From Chromobacterium haemolyticum (GTDB lineage Bacteria > Pseudomonadota > Gammaproteobacteria > Burkholderiales > Chromobacteriaceae), in NCBI RefSeq assembly GCF_002081825.1, contig NZ_MUKU01000009.1, positions 1 through 64,000 of the forward strand: a stretch of DNA of 64,000 nucleotides. The letters run 5' to 3'. The notes beneath the pieces were generated by a model that did no database searches, was not told the DNA's origin, and saw only the letters and a program-made list of their open reading frames with translations. Position numbers and translations under genes: made by a program. This document shows positions 44,107-54,587 of the stretch, piece by piece; position 1 is the first letter of the stretch, and the number at the start of each line of letters is the position of its first letter.

Positions 44107-44794
44107 TGGTATACCGGTAGTTCCACATCGCGGCGGGCTGCGCCCGTCGGGCATTCTCTTTCAGAGTAGCAAGAAATGTCTGACGCGAAACCAACTTGGC
44201 GCCCAAGCTTTGCAAATGACGGGTGTGCATCTGGCAATCTATCATCGTCACCCCCTGCGCGCGCAGATGGCGCACCATGTGGATGAAGGCCAGTTTGGAC
44301 GCGTTGCTGCAACGGGAAAACATGGATTCACCGTAGAACATCAGACCCAGACCAATGCCGTACAGGCCGCCGGCCAGTTCGCCGTCTATCCAGGTCTCGA
44401 AGGAGTGCGCGTAACCCAAGCGGTGCAGACGGCAATACGCGTCCACCATCTCCGGAACGATCCAAGTGCCCTGCTGCTGGGTTCTGGGTTCGGCGCAGGC
44501 CGACATCACCTCGCGAAACGCAGTGTCCACGCGGATTTCATAGGACTGGTTGCGCAGCACTTTGTCCATGGAACGGCTGACTTTCAGCTCGTCCGGACAC
44601 AGCACCATGCGCGGCGCCGGCGACCACCACAAGATAGGCTCGCCTTCGGAAAACCAGGGAAAGATGCCTTGGGAGTAAGCAGCCAGGATGCGCTGCGGGG
44701 ATAAATCGCCTCCAGCGGCCAGCAAACCGTTGGGTTCGCGCAGAGCCAGCCGCACCGGAGGGAAAACCGGCTCAGGACCGAGCCAGGGAATCAT
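44093..44794 (-). CDS. aat: Leucyl/phenylalanyl-tRNA-protein transferase
   Basis: This is a 233-residue enzyme that adds Leu or Phe to N-terminal Lys or Arg in the N-end rule pathway. The family features GLLAAGGDLSP, AYSQGIFPWFSEGEPILWWSP and GGLYGIGLG are all visible. It overlaps fur upstream (ATGA) and bpt downstream, so fur, aat and bpt are one coupled operon. Confidence 0.96.
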   Translation of the reverse strand: MIPWLGPEPVFPPVRLALREPNGLLAAGGDLSPQRILAAYSQGIFPWFSEGEPILWWSPAPRMVLCPDELKVSRSMDKVLRNQSYEIRVDTAFREVMSACAEPRTQQQGTWIVPEMVDAYCRLHRLGYAHSFETWIDGELAGGLYGIGLGLMFYGESMFSRCSNASKLAFIHMVRHLRAQGVTMIDCQMHTRHLQSLGAKLVSRQTFLATLKENARRAQPAAMWNYRYTNEPS

Positions 44795-45216
44795 GCCTTT
44801 TTGGCGTTGAGGCAGTCCGGGCACTCGCCGTACATGTACAGCGCGTGATCGACGATGCGGAAGCCGTGTTGCTCGGCGATGCGGTCTTGCAGCGCTTCGA
44901 TCTCAGGATCGAAGAACTCGACCACCTTGCCGCAGCTGACGCACACCATATGATCATGATGGCCGCCCTGGTTCAGCTCGTATACCGCTTTGCCGGTTTC
45001 AAAATGGTGGCGCACCAAAATGCCCGCTTGCTCGAACTGCGTCAGCACACGGTAAATGGTGGCAAGGCCGATGTCGATATTTTCCGCAAGCAGCTTGCGA
45101 TAGACATCTTCCGCCGACATGTGACCAGCGTTCTCCTCTTCGAACAAATCGAGGATTTTCAGACGCGGGCCGGTGGCCTTGAGGCCGATATCTTTAAGGT
45201 GACTGGCTTTGCTCAT
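44791..45216 (-). CDS. fur: Ferric uptake regulator Fur
   Basis: This is a 141-residue iron-responsive repressor with a winged helix (about 10-85, LATIYRVLTQFEQAGIL) and a dimerisation domain with the metal site HHDHMVCVSCGKVVEF (about 87-102) and a second Cys pair CPDC near the C-terminus. It is divergent from bamE, a common order in proteobacteria. It heads the fur-aat-bpt operon. Confidence 0.96.
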   Translation of the reverse strand: MSKASHLKDIGLKATGPRLKILDLFEEENAGHMSAEDVYRKLLAENIDIGLATIYRVLTQFEQAGILVRHHFETGKAVYELNQGGHHDHMVCVSCGKVVEFFDPEIEALQDRIAEQHGFRIVDHALYMYGECPDCLNAKKA

Positions 45217-45309
45217 CGTGATATAAAGTGGGTCGATTTCAGATCATGATAAAGCCTTTTCACGGCTTTGCCTAATTACCGCCTTATAACTATTCGGTCA
45301 CGGAGTATC

Positions 45310-46502
<1,193 letters not shown>

Positions 46503-46537
46503 GCACCGGCGAGGAGCCCTCTCCCCGCCTCCTTCCC

Positions 46538-47512
46538 ATGCGCCTTCTCCCCCTGACTCTGGGCCTCTCCATCGGCCTGATCCTGCTCTCCTTGGTTTCA
46601 TTGCTGCACGGCAGCGGCATTGACGCGGCCCTTCTGCTGGCCGGCCATCCGCCGCCGGAACTGGAATGGCAGCTGCTGCTGGAATTGCGTCTGCCGCGCC
46701 TGCTGGCCAGCGCCAGCGCCGGCGCCTTGCTGGCCAGCGCCGGCGCGGCGGTGCAAGCGCGTTTCCGCAATCCACTGGCCGAGCCCGGCCTGATCGGCAT
46801 CAATAGCGGCGCGGCGCTGGCCGCCGCCGCCGCGCTGAGCCTGGGCGCCGGCCTCTACGCGGTGTCCGCGTCCGCCTTCGCCGGCGGCCTGTCTTCCTTA
46901 TTGCTGATCCGCCTGCTGGGCCAGACTCAACAAGGCGGCAGCCGGCTGATCCTCAGCGGTCTCGCCATCAGCTCCTTGCTGGGCAGCCTGCTGACCTTGC
47001 TGATCACCACCCTGCCCGACGGCTCCTTGCGCGTGGTGATTTTCTGGCTGATGGGCAGCTTCGCCAGCGTGGACTGGCCGCAAACCGTCTTGCTGTGCGC
47101 GGCCGCGCCGCTGGTTTGGCTGGCGCTGCACCGGCAATGGCGCTTTCTCAACGCGCTGCAATTGGGCGAGACCGCCGCCTTTCACCTGGGTTTCGAAGTC
47201 CGCCGCCGCGAATGGCAGGTGGTGGTTCTAGCCGCTCTGGCCGCCGGCTTGGTGGTGTCCGCCTGCGGCATGATAGGCTTTATCGGCCTGATGGGCCCGC
47301 ACCTGGCTCGCCAGCTGGTGGGCGGCAACGCGCGCCGGCTGCTGTGGATTGCGCCCATGCTGGGCGCGCTGCTGGCCATCGCCTCCGACTGGCTGGCGCG
47401 CAGCCTGCTGGCGCCCAGCGAGCTGCCGGTGGGCGTGATCACCAGCCTGATAGGCGCGCCGTTCTTCCTGTGGCTGCTGCGGCAAAGCGCGGAAAAGGAC
47501 AGCCATGCTTGA
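46538..47512 (+). CDS. FecCD/BtuC-family ABC transporter permease
   Basis: This is a 324-residue protein with about nine or ten membrane segments of the FecCD type used for siderophore, haem or vitamin B12 import. Family motifs are RLPRLLASASAGALLASAGAAVQ..RNPLAEPGLIGI and GMIGFIGLMGPHLAR. The start at 46538 is weakly supported by GAGGAG further upstream. The ATPase gene overlaps its end by eight bases. No substrate-binding protein or TonB receptor gene is adjacent. Confidence 0.85.
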   Translation: MRLLPLTLGLSIGLILLSLVSLLHGSGIDAALLLAGHPPPELEWQLLLELRLPRLLASASAGALLASAGAAVQARFRNPLAEPGLIGINSGAALAAAAALSLGAGLYAVSASAFAGGLSSLLLIRLLGQTQQGGSRLILSGLAISSLLGSLLTLLITTLPDGSLRVVIFWLMGSFASVDWPQTVLLCAAAPLVWLALHRQWRFLNALQLGETAAFHLGFEVRRREWQVVVLAALAAGLVVSACGMIGFIGLMGPHLARQLVGGNARRLLWIAPMLGALLAIASDWLARSLLAPSELPVGVITSLIGAPFFLWLLRQSAEKDSHA

Positions 47513-48284
47513 AGCGCGCGCCGTCAGCCTCTCCCGCCAGGGCCGCCTCTTGGTGGAGTCGGTGTCCCTGCGCGTGGCGCCGGGCGAACTCAATATAGTG
47601 CTAGGCCCCAACGGGGCCGGCAAAAGCAGCTTGCTGGGCATGCTGGCCGGCTTGTACCCCCCCAGCGCCGGCGAGGTGTGGATGGCCGGCCGGCCGCTGC
47701 GCGGCCAATCCGCCGCGGAACTGGCCCGCCAACGCGCGGTGGTGGAGCAAAATCCGTTGACGCCGGCCGGCTGGAGCACGTTGGAGCTGATCCAGTCCGG
47801 CGCCTATCTGCTAGGCGATGCCGCCGATGCCTGCCGCCGGGCGATGGAACTGAGCTGTACCGAGGAACTGGCGCAACGCCAGGCTCGCACGCTGTCCGGC
47901 GGCGAACAGCAACGCGCTCACCTGGCGCGCGCGCTGTGCCAGTTACTGGCTTCTGCGGACGCGGAACGCTATCTACTGCTGGACGAACCCACCGCCGCGC
48001 TGGACTTCGCGATGGCGGACGCGCTGCTGGCGCAAGTGGCCCGCATCTGCCGCGAACTGAATATCGGCGCGCTGGCGGTGGTGCACGATCTGAACCTGGC
48101 ACTGCGCCACGCCGACAATGTGCTGCTGTTGAACGAAGGACGCGCCGCAGGCTTCGGGCCCACGGCGGAGATCATGCAGCGGGAAACACTGGAAGCGGTT
48201 TACGGCGTGCGGCTGGCGGAGCTGAGCAGCCAGGAACATGCCTTGCGGGCGTTCGTGCCCTTGCCCCACCCGCACCCAGACTAA
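47505..48284 (+). CDS. FecE/HmuV/BtuD-like ABC transporter ATP-binding protein
   Basis: This is a 259-residue ATPase, with Walker A GPNGAGKSS, signature LSGGEQQRAHLARAL and Walker [12 protein letters not shown]. The subtype is that of haem or siderophore importers (HmuV-like). It is translationally coupled to the FecCD permease. The substrate is open: haem, ferric siderophore or cobalamin. Confidence 0.85.
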   Translation: MLEARAVSLSRQGRLLVESVSLRVAPGELNIVLGPNGAGKSSLLGMLAGLYPPSAGEVWMAGRPLRGQSAAELARQRAVVEQNPLTPAGWSTLELIQSGAYLLGDAADACRRAMELSCTEELAQRQARTLSGGEQQRAHLARALCQLLASADAERYLLLDEPTAALDFAMADALLAQVARICRELNIGALAVVHDLNLALRHADNVLLLNEGRAAGFGPTAEIMQRETLEAVYGVRLAELSSQEHALRAFVPLPHPHPD

Positions 48285-48288
48285 ACGC

Positions 48289-48927
48289 TCAGCGGTGCGA
48301 GGCCTGCTTGCACTCGCTGAGAAAACGCGTGCGGTCGGCCTCGCTCACTTCTCCGGCGAAGCCCTGAGTGATCACGGCCTCCGCGCCGCGCCGGTTTTCC
48401 CCCAGCTGCAAGCACATCTGCTTGGCTTGGATCACACAGGCCGCGCCCTTGGCCATGCCGTGCCGCACCAAAACGTCTGCCACCTCCTGGCAAATCCATT
48501 CCTGGTAATTCAAACGATGCGAGATCACGTCGATCAAGCGCGCGATGCGGCCGAAGCCGTGCAGCCGCCCGCCCGGAATGTAGGCGACGTGGGCAATGCC
48601 CTCGAACGGCACCAGATGATGCGGGCACAGACTGTGGATGGAGATATTGCTGATGATGACCATCTCGCGGGAGTTGTCTTCAAAGCCGCAGCCCAGCACC
48701 TCGCTGGGATCGGCGGCGTAGCCGTCCAGCAGGCGGTCGCGCCAGAACGCGCTGACCCGCTCCGCGGTCCTGCCCAGATGCGGATCGCCTTGCGGCTGAA
48801 AGCCGCAGGCGGTCAGCAAATCAGTCACCGCGCGCTCAAACGCCTCTTTGTCGAACGGCCGCAACCGCTCCACGCCCACCTTGGGTTCGCGCTCCGGCGC
48901 TGGATGATCGCAATGCTGATGGTCCAT
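48289..48927 (-). CDS. folE: GTP cyclohydrolase I
   Basis: This is a 212-residue type IA FolE catalysing the first step of tetrahydrofolate synthesis. The zinc and active-site region SLCPHHLVPFEG (about 99-110) and YIPGGRLHGFGRIARLID are present, with the third Cys in GAACVIQAKQMCLQLGE. The N-terminus has a His-rich stretch (MDHQHCDHPAP) not needed for activity. Its 3' end faces the ABC ATPase gene. Confidence 0.93.
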   Translation of the reverse strand: MDHQHCDHPAPEREPKVGVERLRPFDKEAFERAVTDLLTACGFQPQGDPHLGRTAERVSAFWRDRLLDGYAADPSEVLGCGFEDNSREMVIISNISIHSLCPHHLVPFEGIAHVAYIPGGRLHGFGRIARLIDVISHRLNYQEWICQEVADVLVRHGMAKGAACVIQAKQMCLQLGENRRGAEAVITQGFAGEVSEADRTRFLSECKQASHR

Positions 48928-49091
48928 ATCGTCTCCCTTGTGACCGCTGATTCAACGTCCGCTGTGCGCCGGCGGCGCATGGCGCGACGAAAGCCGGCTC
49001 GCAAATTTGAGCCGGCTCTTGGCGGCGGCTTGCAATCGAAATAGGAATTCGAGAGCGGCCGGGAGGGAAAGTTGCATCCGCCGGCGGCATG

Positions 49092-49125
49092 AAAAACCCG
49101 GGGCGGCGACGCCGGCCCCGGGTTT
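49092..49125 (-). terminator. Terminator of the spoVR transcript
   Basis: An 11-bp stem AAACCCGGGGC/GCCCCGGGTTT is followed on the minus strand by TTTTTC. It lies 25 bases beyond the spoVR stop. Positions 48928-49091, upstream of folE, show nothing else clear. Confidence 0.85.
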
Positions 49126-49150
49126 GCGACTATATCACAGGCCGCCGCCG

Positions 49151-50665
49151 CTACACGCGCGCGCCTTCCATATTGGATTTCATCTCGTAACTCTGCTTGA
49201 CCTCGCCATTGCCGTCCACGCTCTCCAGCCTCACGTCGAAGCCCCACAACCGGCACACGTGCTTGAGCACTTCGTTGGCGCTATTGTCGTCCAGCGGCCG
49301 CCGGTTGTGCATGGTGTGGCGCAACACCATGCTGCGGTCGCCGCGCACATTGACCGACCACACCTGGATATTGGGCTCGCGCGAGCCCAAGTTGTACTGC
49401 TCGGCCAGCTTGCCGCGAATGTCTCGATAGCCCATCTCGTCGTGGATGGCAGACACTTCCAGCTTGTCGTCGTGGTCGTCGTCGCGGATGGAGAACAGGC
49501 GGAAATCACGAATCAGCTTGGGCGACAGATACTGCGAGATAAAGCTCTCGTCCTTGAAGTTCTTCATCGCGAACTCCAGGGACTCGCGCCACGGTGTGCC
49601 GGCCAGGTCCGGGAACCAGGCGCGGTCCTCGTCGGTGGGGGCCTCGCAGATGCGCTTGATGTCCTGATACATGGAAAAGCCCAGCGCGTACGGGTTGATG
49701 CCGTTGTACCAACGCGCCGTCACCGGCGGCTGATACACCACATTGGTGTGGCTCTGCAAAAACTCCATCATGAAACCATCGGTGACCATGCCTTTGTCGT
49801 ACAGACGATTGAGGATGGTGTAGTGCCAGAACGTGGCCCAACCCTCGTTCATCACCTGAGTCTGACGCTGCGGGTAGAAATACTGCGCCACCTTGCGCAC
49901 GATGCGCACCACCTCGCGCTGCCAGGGCTCCAGCAGCGGCGCGGATTTTTCGATGAAGTAGAGCAGGTTTTCCTGCGGCTCCGGCGGAAAGCGCGGCGGC
50001 GCCTTGTCGCTGCCGTCCTTGTCGCGCTTGGGAATAGTGCGCCACAGGTCGTTGACCTGCATTTGCAGGTATTGCTCGCGCTCTTCCTGGCGCGCCTGCT
50101 CCTTGGCCAGCGACAGCTTCTGCGGCCGTTTGTAGCGGTCCACGCCGTAATTCATCAGTGCGTGACAGCTGTCCAGCAGGTCCTCCACCGCGTCTATGCC
50201 GTAGCGCTCCTCGCACTTGGTGATATAGCTCTTGGCGAACACCAGATAGTCGATGATGGCCGAGGCGTCGGTCCAGGCCCGGAACAGGTAGTTGCCCTTG
50301 AAAAAGCTGTTGTGGCCGTAAGCAGCGTGGGCGATCACCAGGGCCTGCATCGTCATGGAGTTTTCTTCCATCAGATAGGCGATGCAGGGGTTGGAATTGA
50401 TCACGATCTCGTAAGCCAGGCCCATCTGGCCGCGCTTATAGCTTTTCTCGGTGGCGACGAAATGCTTGCCGTAGCTCCAGTGGTGATAATTGACCGGCAT
50501 GCCCACCGAGGCGTAGGCGTCCATCATCTGCTCGGCGGTGATGACTTCCAGCTGATTGGGATAGACATCCAGCTTGAACTCGTCCACCGCGATGGTGCGT
50601 ATTTGCCGGTCGTACTCGTTGACCAGGTCAAAGGTCCATTCGGACCCGGTAGAAATTGGTGTCAT
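49151..50665 (-). CDS. SpoVR-family protein (YcgB-like)
   Basis: This is a 504-residue cytosolic protein of the SpoVR/YcgB family, named for a sporulation gene but widespread in non-sporulating bacteria under RpoS-type stress control. It has the typical regions MPVNYHHWSYGKHFVATE, NEGWATFWHYTI and NPYALGFSMYQDIKRICE. It lies downstream of prkA and the yeaH-like gene in the known three-gene set. Repeat copy G separates it from the yeaH-like gene. Confidence 0.93.
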   Translation of the reverse strand: MTPISTGSEWTFDLVNEYDRQIRTIAVDEFKLDVYPNQLEVITAEQMMDAYASVGMPVNYHHWSYGKHFVATEKSYKRGQMGLAYEIVINSNPCIAYLMEENSMTMQALVIAHAAYGHNSFFKGNYLFRAWTDASAIIDYLVFAKSYITKCEERYGIDAVEDLLDSCHALMNYGVDRYKRPQKLSLAKEQARQEEREQYLQMQVNDLWRTIPKRDKDGSDKAPPRFPPEPQENLLYFIEKSAPLLEPWQREVVRIVRKVAQYFYPQRQTQVMNEGWATFWHYTILNRLYDKGMVTDGFMMEFLQSHTNVVYQPPVTARWYNGINPYALGFSMYQDIKRICEAPTDEDRAWFPDLAGTPWRESLEFAMKNFKDESFISQYLSPKLIRDFRLFSIRDDDHDDKLEVSAIHDEMGYRDIRGKLAEQYNLGSREPNIQVWSVNVRGDRSMVLRHTMHNRRPLDDNSANEVLKHVCRLWGFDVRLESVDGNGEVKQSYEMKSNMEGARV

Positions 50666-50693
50666 GTTGCTGCCCCCTTGGCAAGACCGCTCA

Positions 50694-50826
50694 GAACCTG
50701 TTTACGATCTGCTGCGCGTCGTGAAGCGTTACACGGTGAGTACAAGCTCAAAATGCTCATGTACCACGTGTGCATTCCGCTTTTTCGCTCGTTTCCGCCT
50801 TGTCTCGCGAGATCATAAACACGTTC
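50694..50826 (+). repeat. MITE-like repeat copy G
   Basis: This is a 133-bp copy with ends GAACCTGTTTACGATCT and AGATCATAAACACGTTC and a TCA duplication at 50691-50693 and 50827-50829. The right TCA is the stop codon (TGA) of the yeaH-like gene on the minus strand. The element lies inside the prkA-yeaH-spoVR unit and could reduce read-through into spoVR. Confidence 0.92.
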
Positions 50827-52110
50827 TCAGGCGGTGGCGGCGCGGCCATTGGCCGGCTGACGCTTGAACAGTTCCCGGAATACCGGGTAGATGTCGGAAG
50901 CCGAACGAATTTTCTGCATCGCGAACTGGCGGTTGCGTTCCTGCACCTTCAAGTATTCGTACCAGAGATTTTGCGGCTCTCCTTCGGTAATCTCGATATA
51001 GGCGAAGTACTGGCAGTAAGGCAGCAGGTCTTCCTCCATGATGCGGCCGCAGTTGGCGGAATCGCTGTCCCAGTTATCGCCGTCGGACGCCTGAGCGGCG
51101 TAGATATTCCACTCGCTGCCGGCGTAGCGCTTCTTGACGATCTCCGCCATCAGGTTGAGCGCCGAGGACACCACGGTGCCGCCGGATTCGCGCGAGTGGA
51201 AGAAGTCCTCCTCGCTCACCTCCACCGCACTGGTGTGATGGCGAATGAACACCACCTCGATCTTTTCGTAATTGCGCTGCAGGAACAGGTAAAGCAGGAT
51301 GAAGAAGCGCTTGGCCATATCCTTCTTCTGCTCGTCCATGGAGCCGGACACGTCCATGATGCAGAACATCACCGCCTGGCTGGTGGGCTTGGGCTGCTTG
51401 ACTCGGTTGTTGTAGCGCAGGTCGAACGGGTCTATCCACGGAATGCTGGCGATGCGCTCGCGCAGCCGGTGGATGCTTTGCCGTTTTTCGCGGATTTCCA
51501 GGGTGTTGTCCTCGTCATCCTCCATCAGGGTGTCGAGTTCCTCCTCCGCGTCGCCCAGCGTGGCCATCGTCGGCGCGGCCATCGCCACCCGCCGCGCCAG
51601 CGCGCCGCGCAGCGAACGCACGATATTGATGTTGGCCGGCGTGCCGTCGTTGGTGTAACCAGCGCGCACCGTCTTCATCTCCTCAATGCCCATCAGCTGG
51701 GTCTTGATCAGATTGGGCAGCGCCAAGTCGTCGAAGAACACGTTCATGAACTCTTCGCGCGACAGCTGGAATACGAAATCGTCCTCGCCCTCGCCGTCCT
51801 GGCTGGCCTTGCTGCCGCCGCCTCCCCCGCCGCCTTGCGGCCGCGGCAAGCGGTCGCCTTTGACGAACTCCTCATTGCCCGGGTGCACGTTTTCCGTCAT
51901 GCCACCCTTGCCGTGATGAAACACGGGTTCGGAAATATCCTTTACCGGAATCGAGACCTTCTCCCCGCTCTCGATATCGGTAATGCTGCGCCCCTTGACC
52001 GCCTTGGCGACGGCTTCCTTGATTTGGGCCTTGAAACGGCGCAGAAACCGTTCGCGGTTGACCGCGGACTTGTTCTTGCCGTTGAGGCGCCGATCGATGA
52101 TGTGGGACAT
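50827..52110 (-). CDS. YeaH/YhbH-family protein (DUF444)
   Basis: This is a 427-residue VWA-like protein with a basic N-terminus ([15 protein letters not shown]), a glycine-rich stretch ([12 protein letters not shown] near 95) and a metal-binding-like [12 protein letters not shown] (about 253-264). It is the partner of the PrkA kinase in E. coli (yeaG-yeaH) and many bacteria. ATG 52110 has GAGG upstream. Its TGA stop is shared with the target duplication of repeat copy G. Confidence 0.92.
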   Translation of the reverse strand: MSHIIDRRLNGKNKSAVNRERFLRRFKAQIKEAVAKAVKGRSITDIESGEKVSIPVKDISEPVFHHGKGGMTENVHPGNEEFVKGDRLPRPQGGGGGGGSKASQDGEGEDDFVFQLSREEFMNVFFDDLALPNLIKTQLMGIEEMKTVRAGYTNDGTPANINIVRSLRGALARRVAMAAPTMATLGDAEEELDTLMEDDEDNTLEIREKRQSIHRLRERIASIPWIDPFDLRYNNRVKQPKPTSQAVMFCIMDVSGSMDEQKKDMAKRFFILLYLFLQRNYEKIEVVFIRHHTSAVEVSEEDFFHSRESGGTVVSSALNLMAEIVKKRYAGSEWNIYAAQASDGDNWDSDSANCGRIMEEDLLPYCQYFAYIEITEGEPQNLWYEYLKVQERNRQFAMQKIRSASDIYPVFRELFKRQPANGRAATA

Positions 52111-52222
52111 AAGCACCTCGCTTTGCCTGTGCCGGCGGCGGCCGCGCGCTGGCGGCCATCGCCTGGCTTGCTGTTGTTATATTATTCACCGCCCGGCGGC
52201 GACAGCGGCCGCTTGGGCGATT

Positions 52223-52249
52223 TCCGGCGCCGCCCCAGGCGGCGCCGGA
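52223..52249 (-). terminator. Hairpin between prkA and the yeaH-like gene
   Basis: A 12-bp perfect stem TCCGGCGCCGCC/GGCGGCGCCGGA with a three-base loop lies just after the prkA stop on the minus strand, without a T-run. It is probably an attenuator or mRNA stabiliser giving more PrkA than YeaH-like protein. Confidence 0.6.
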
Positions 52250-52260
52250 TCAGCGATGGC

Positions 52261-54189
52261 TTACGAGGACTTGCGCACTCGCAGATACCATTCGCACAAC
52301 AGACGCACTTGCTTGGCGGTGTAGCCTTTCTCCACCATGCGGTTGACGAAGTCCTCGTGCTTCTTCGCATCCTCGGCGCTGGCCTTGGCGTTGAAGGAGA
52401 TCACCGGCAGCAGCTCCTCGGTGTTGGAGAACATCTTCTTCTCTATGACCGTGCGCAGCTTCTCGTAGCTGGTCCAGGTGGGATTCTTGCCGCCGTTGTT
52501 GGCCCGCGCCCGCAACACGAAGTTGACGATCTCGTTGCGGAAGTCTTTGGGGTTGGAAATCCCGGCCGGTTTCTCTATCTTCTCCAGCTCCGCGTTCAAG
52601 GAGGTTCGGTCGAAGATCTCGCCGGTGTCCTGATCGCGGTACTCCTGATCCTGAATCCAGAAGTCCGCGAAGCTGACGTAGCGGTCGAAGATGTTCTGGC
52701 CGTACTCGGAGTAGCTTTCCAGATAAGCGGTTTGAATCTCCTTGCCAATGAACTCCACATACTTGGGCGCCAGGTACTCCTTCAGGAAGGTCAGATACTT
52801 CTGTTCGATTTCCGCCGGAAACTGCTCGCGCTCCACCTGCTGCTCAATCACGTACAAGAGATGCACCGGGTTGGCGGCCACTTCGCTGTGATCGAAGTTG
52901 AACACCTTGGACAGAATCTTGTAGGCGAAGCGCGTGGACAAGCCGCTCATGCCCTCGTCCACCCCCGCGTAATCGCGGTATTCCTGGATGGATTTGGCCT
53001 TGGGATCCGTATCCTTCAGATTGTCCCCGTCGTACACCTGCATCTTGCTGAACAGGCTGGAGTTTTCCGGCTCTTTCAGCCGCGACAACACCGCGAACTG
53101 CGACATCATCTTCAGCGTGCCCGGCGCGCACGGCGCGCGGCCCAGCGAAGAATTGCGGATCAGCTTGTCGTAGATCTTGATCTCGTCCGACACGCGCAGG
53201 CAATACGGCACCTTGACGATGTAGATACGATCCAAGAAGGCCTCGTTGTTCTTGTTGTTGCGGAACTGCTTCCACTCGGATTCGTTGGAGTGGGCCAGGA
53301 TCACGCCTTCAAACGGAATCGCGCCAAAGCCCTCGGTCCCCTTGAAGTTGCCCTCCTGGGTGGCAGTCAGCAGCGGGTGCAAGACCTTGATCGGCGCCTT
53401 GAACATCTCCACGAATTCCAGCAAACCCTGGTTGGCCAGGCACAAGCCGCCGGAGTAGCTGTAAGCGTCCGGATCGTCCTGCGCGTATTTCTCCAGCTTG
53501 CGGATATCCACCTTGCCCACCAGGGACGAAATATCCTGGTTGTTCTCGTCGCCCGGCTCGGTCTTGGCCACCGCGATCTGCTTGAGCACCGACGGATAGC
53601 GTTTGACCACGCGGAACTGGCCGATGTCGCCGTTGAACTCATGCAGCCGCTTCACCGCCCACGGGCTGGGGATGCTCTTCAGATAACGGCGCGGGATGCC
53701 GTATTCCTCTTCCAGCAGCGCCCCGTCTTCGTCGTAGTTGAACAGCGCCAGCGGAGACTCGTTGACCGGGCTGCCTTTCAGGCAATAGAACGGCACCAGC
53801 TCCATCAGCTCTTTCAGCTTCTCGGCGATGGACGATTTGCCGCCGCCCACAGGGCCCAGCAAATAGAGGATCTGCTTCTTCTCTTCCAGGCCTTGCGCGG
53901 CGTGGCGGAAGTAGGACACCACCTGTTCGATCACCTCCTCGGTGCCGTAGAAGTCACGGAACGCGGGATAGACCTTGATGACTTTGTTGGAAAAGATGCG
54001 GGACAGACGCGAATCGTGCCGAGTGTCCACCAGTTCCGGCTCGCCTATGGCGGCCAGCATGCGCTCTGCGGCGGTGGCGTAAGCGCCGGGGTCTTTCTTG
54101 CAGAGCTCCAGGTACTCCTGGATGGTGTACTCCTCCTCACGAGTCTTGTCGTAACGAGCAGCGTAGTGACTGAAGATATCCGGGTGCAT
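52261..54189 (-). CDS. prkA: PrkA family serine protein kinase (YeaG)
   Basis: This is a 642-residue protein with an AAA-type N-terminal part (P-loop GPVGGGKSS near 108-116, then LAHSNESEW in the Walker-B/sensor region) and the PrkA C-terminal kinase-like domain. YeaG is induced by nutrient stress and acts with YeaH. The ATG at 54189 has AGGAGAGAGCC upstream. First gene of the stress operon. Confidence 0.95.
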   Translation of the reverse strand: MHPDIFSHYAARYDKTREEEYTIQEYLELCKKDPGAYATAAERMLAAIGEPELVDTRHDSRLSRIFSNKVIKVYPAFRDFYGTEEVIEQVVSYFRHAAQGLEEKKQILYLLGPVGGGKSSIAEKLKELMELVPFYCLKGSPVNESPLALFNYDEDGALLEEEYGIPRRYLKSIPSPWAVKRLHEFNGDIGQFRVVKRYPSVLKQIAVAKTEPGDENNQDISSLVGKVDIRKLEKYAQDDPDAYSYSGGLCLANQGLLEFVEMFKAPIKVLHPLLTATQEGNFKGTEGFGAIPFEGVILAHSNESEWKQFRNNKNNEAFLDRIYIVKVPYCLRVSDEIKIYDKLIRNSSLGRAPCAPGTLKMMSQFAVLSRLKEPENSSLFSKMQVYDGDNLKDTDPKAKSIQEYRDYAGVDEGMSGLSTRFAYKILSKVFNFDHSEVAANPVHLLYVIEQQVEREQFPAEIEQKYLTFLKEYLAPKYVEFIGKEIQTAYLESYSEYGQNIFDRYVSFADFWIQDQEYRDQDTGEIFDRTSLNAELEKIEKPAGISNPKDFRNEIVNFVLRARANNGGKNPTWTSYEKLRTVIEKKMFSNTEELLPVISFNAKASAEDAKKHEDFVNRMVEKGYTAKQVRLLCEWYLRVRKSS

Positions 54190-54587
54190 GGCTCTCTCCT
54201 GGCAGGTAGCAGAGGCGCAAACGACATGCACGCGGCATCCGCTGCTCCCCTTGCTGAATTAGAGTATTCACATTGTTTCCGGCTTTCTTTTTCTGGGTAT
54301 AGCATAACGCACAGCTTGGCAGGGCAAAACCGCGCCTGCACACAAAATATGAGATCGTGAGCCAGATTCAATACAAGTATTTGAAATGGATGGTGAATTC
54401 CGCCAGCTTTTTTTTGTAACGGGAGACGAGCGGCGTGTAAGCGGGAGTAAACGGAAATCGGCCCAAAAAAAAGGCCTTGATAATCAAACGTTTCTTGCGC
54501 GGCCATCGGAAGATTTAGACCAAGCCGCCGGACAAATAAAAAGAAGGGAATATAAAGCATGCGCCGCGCCGGCGCGGACGGCGGCGA
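54190..54587. other. Intergenic region upstream of prkA
   Basis: This AT-richer stretch of about 400 bases has no convincing gene. It should hold the prkA promoter. GGCCC and GGCC flank an A8 run near 54464-54477, forming a weak hairpin. No certain sigma-factor site could be assigned. Confidence 0.4.

Noticed and set aside
45217-45309. A Fur box for fur autoregulation in the fur-bamE spacer
   Set aside because: CAGATCATGATAAAG has only a partial match to the consensus and was not strong enough to list.
50770-54360. A 1196-residue plus-strand frame opposite yeaH-like and prkA
   Set aside because: It is the antisense shadow of two well-conserved genes, has no ribosome site or family, and starts inside repeat copy G.
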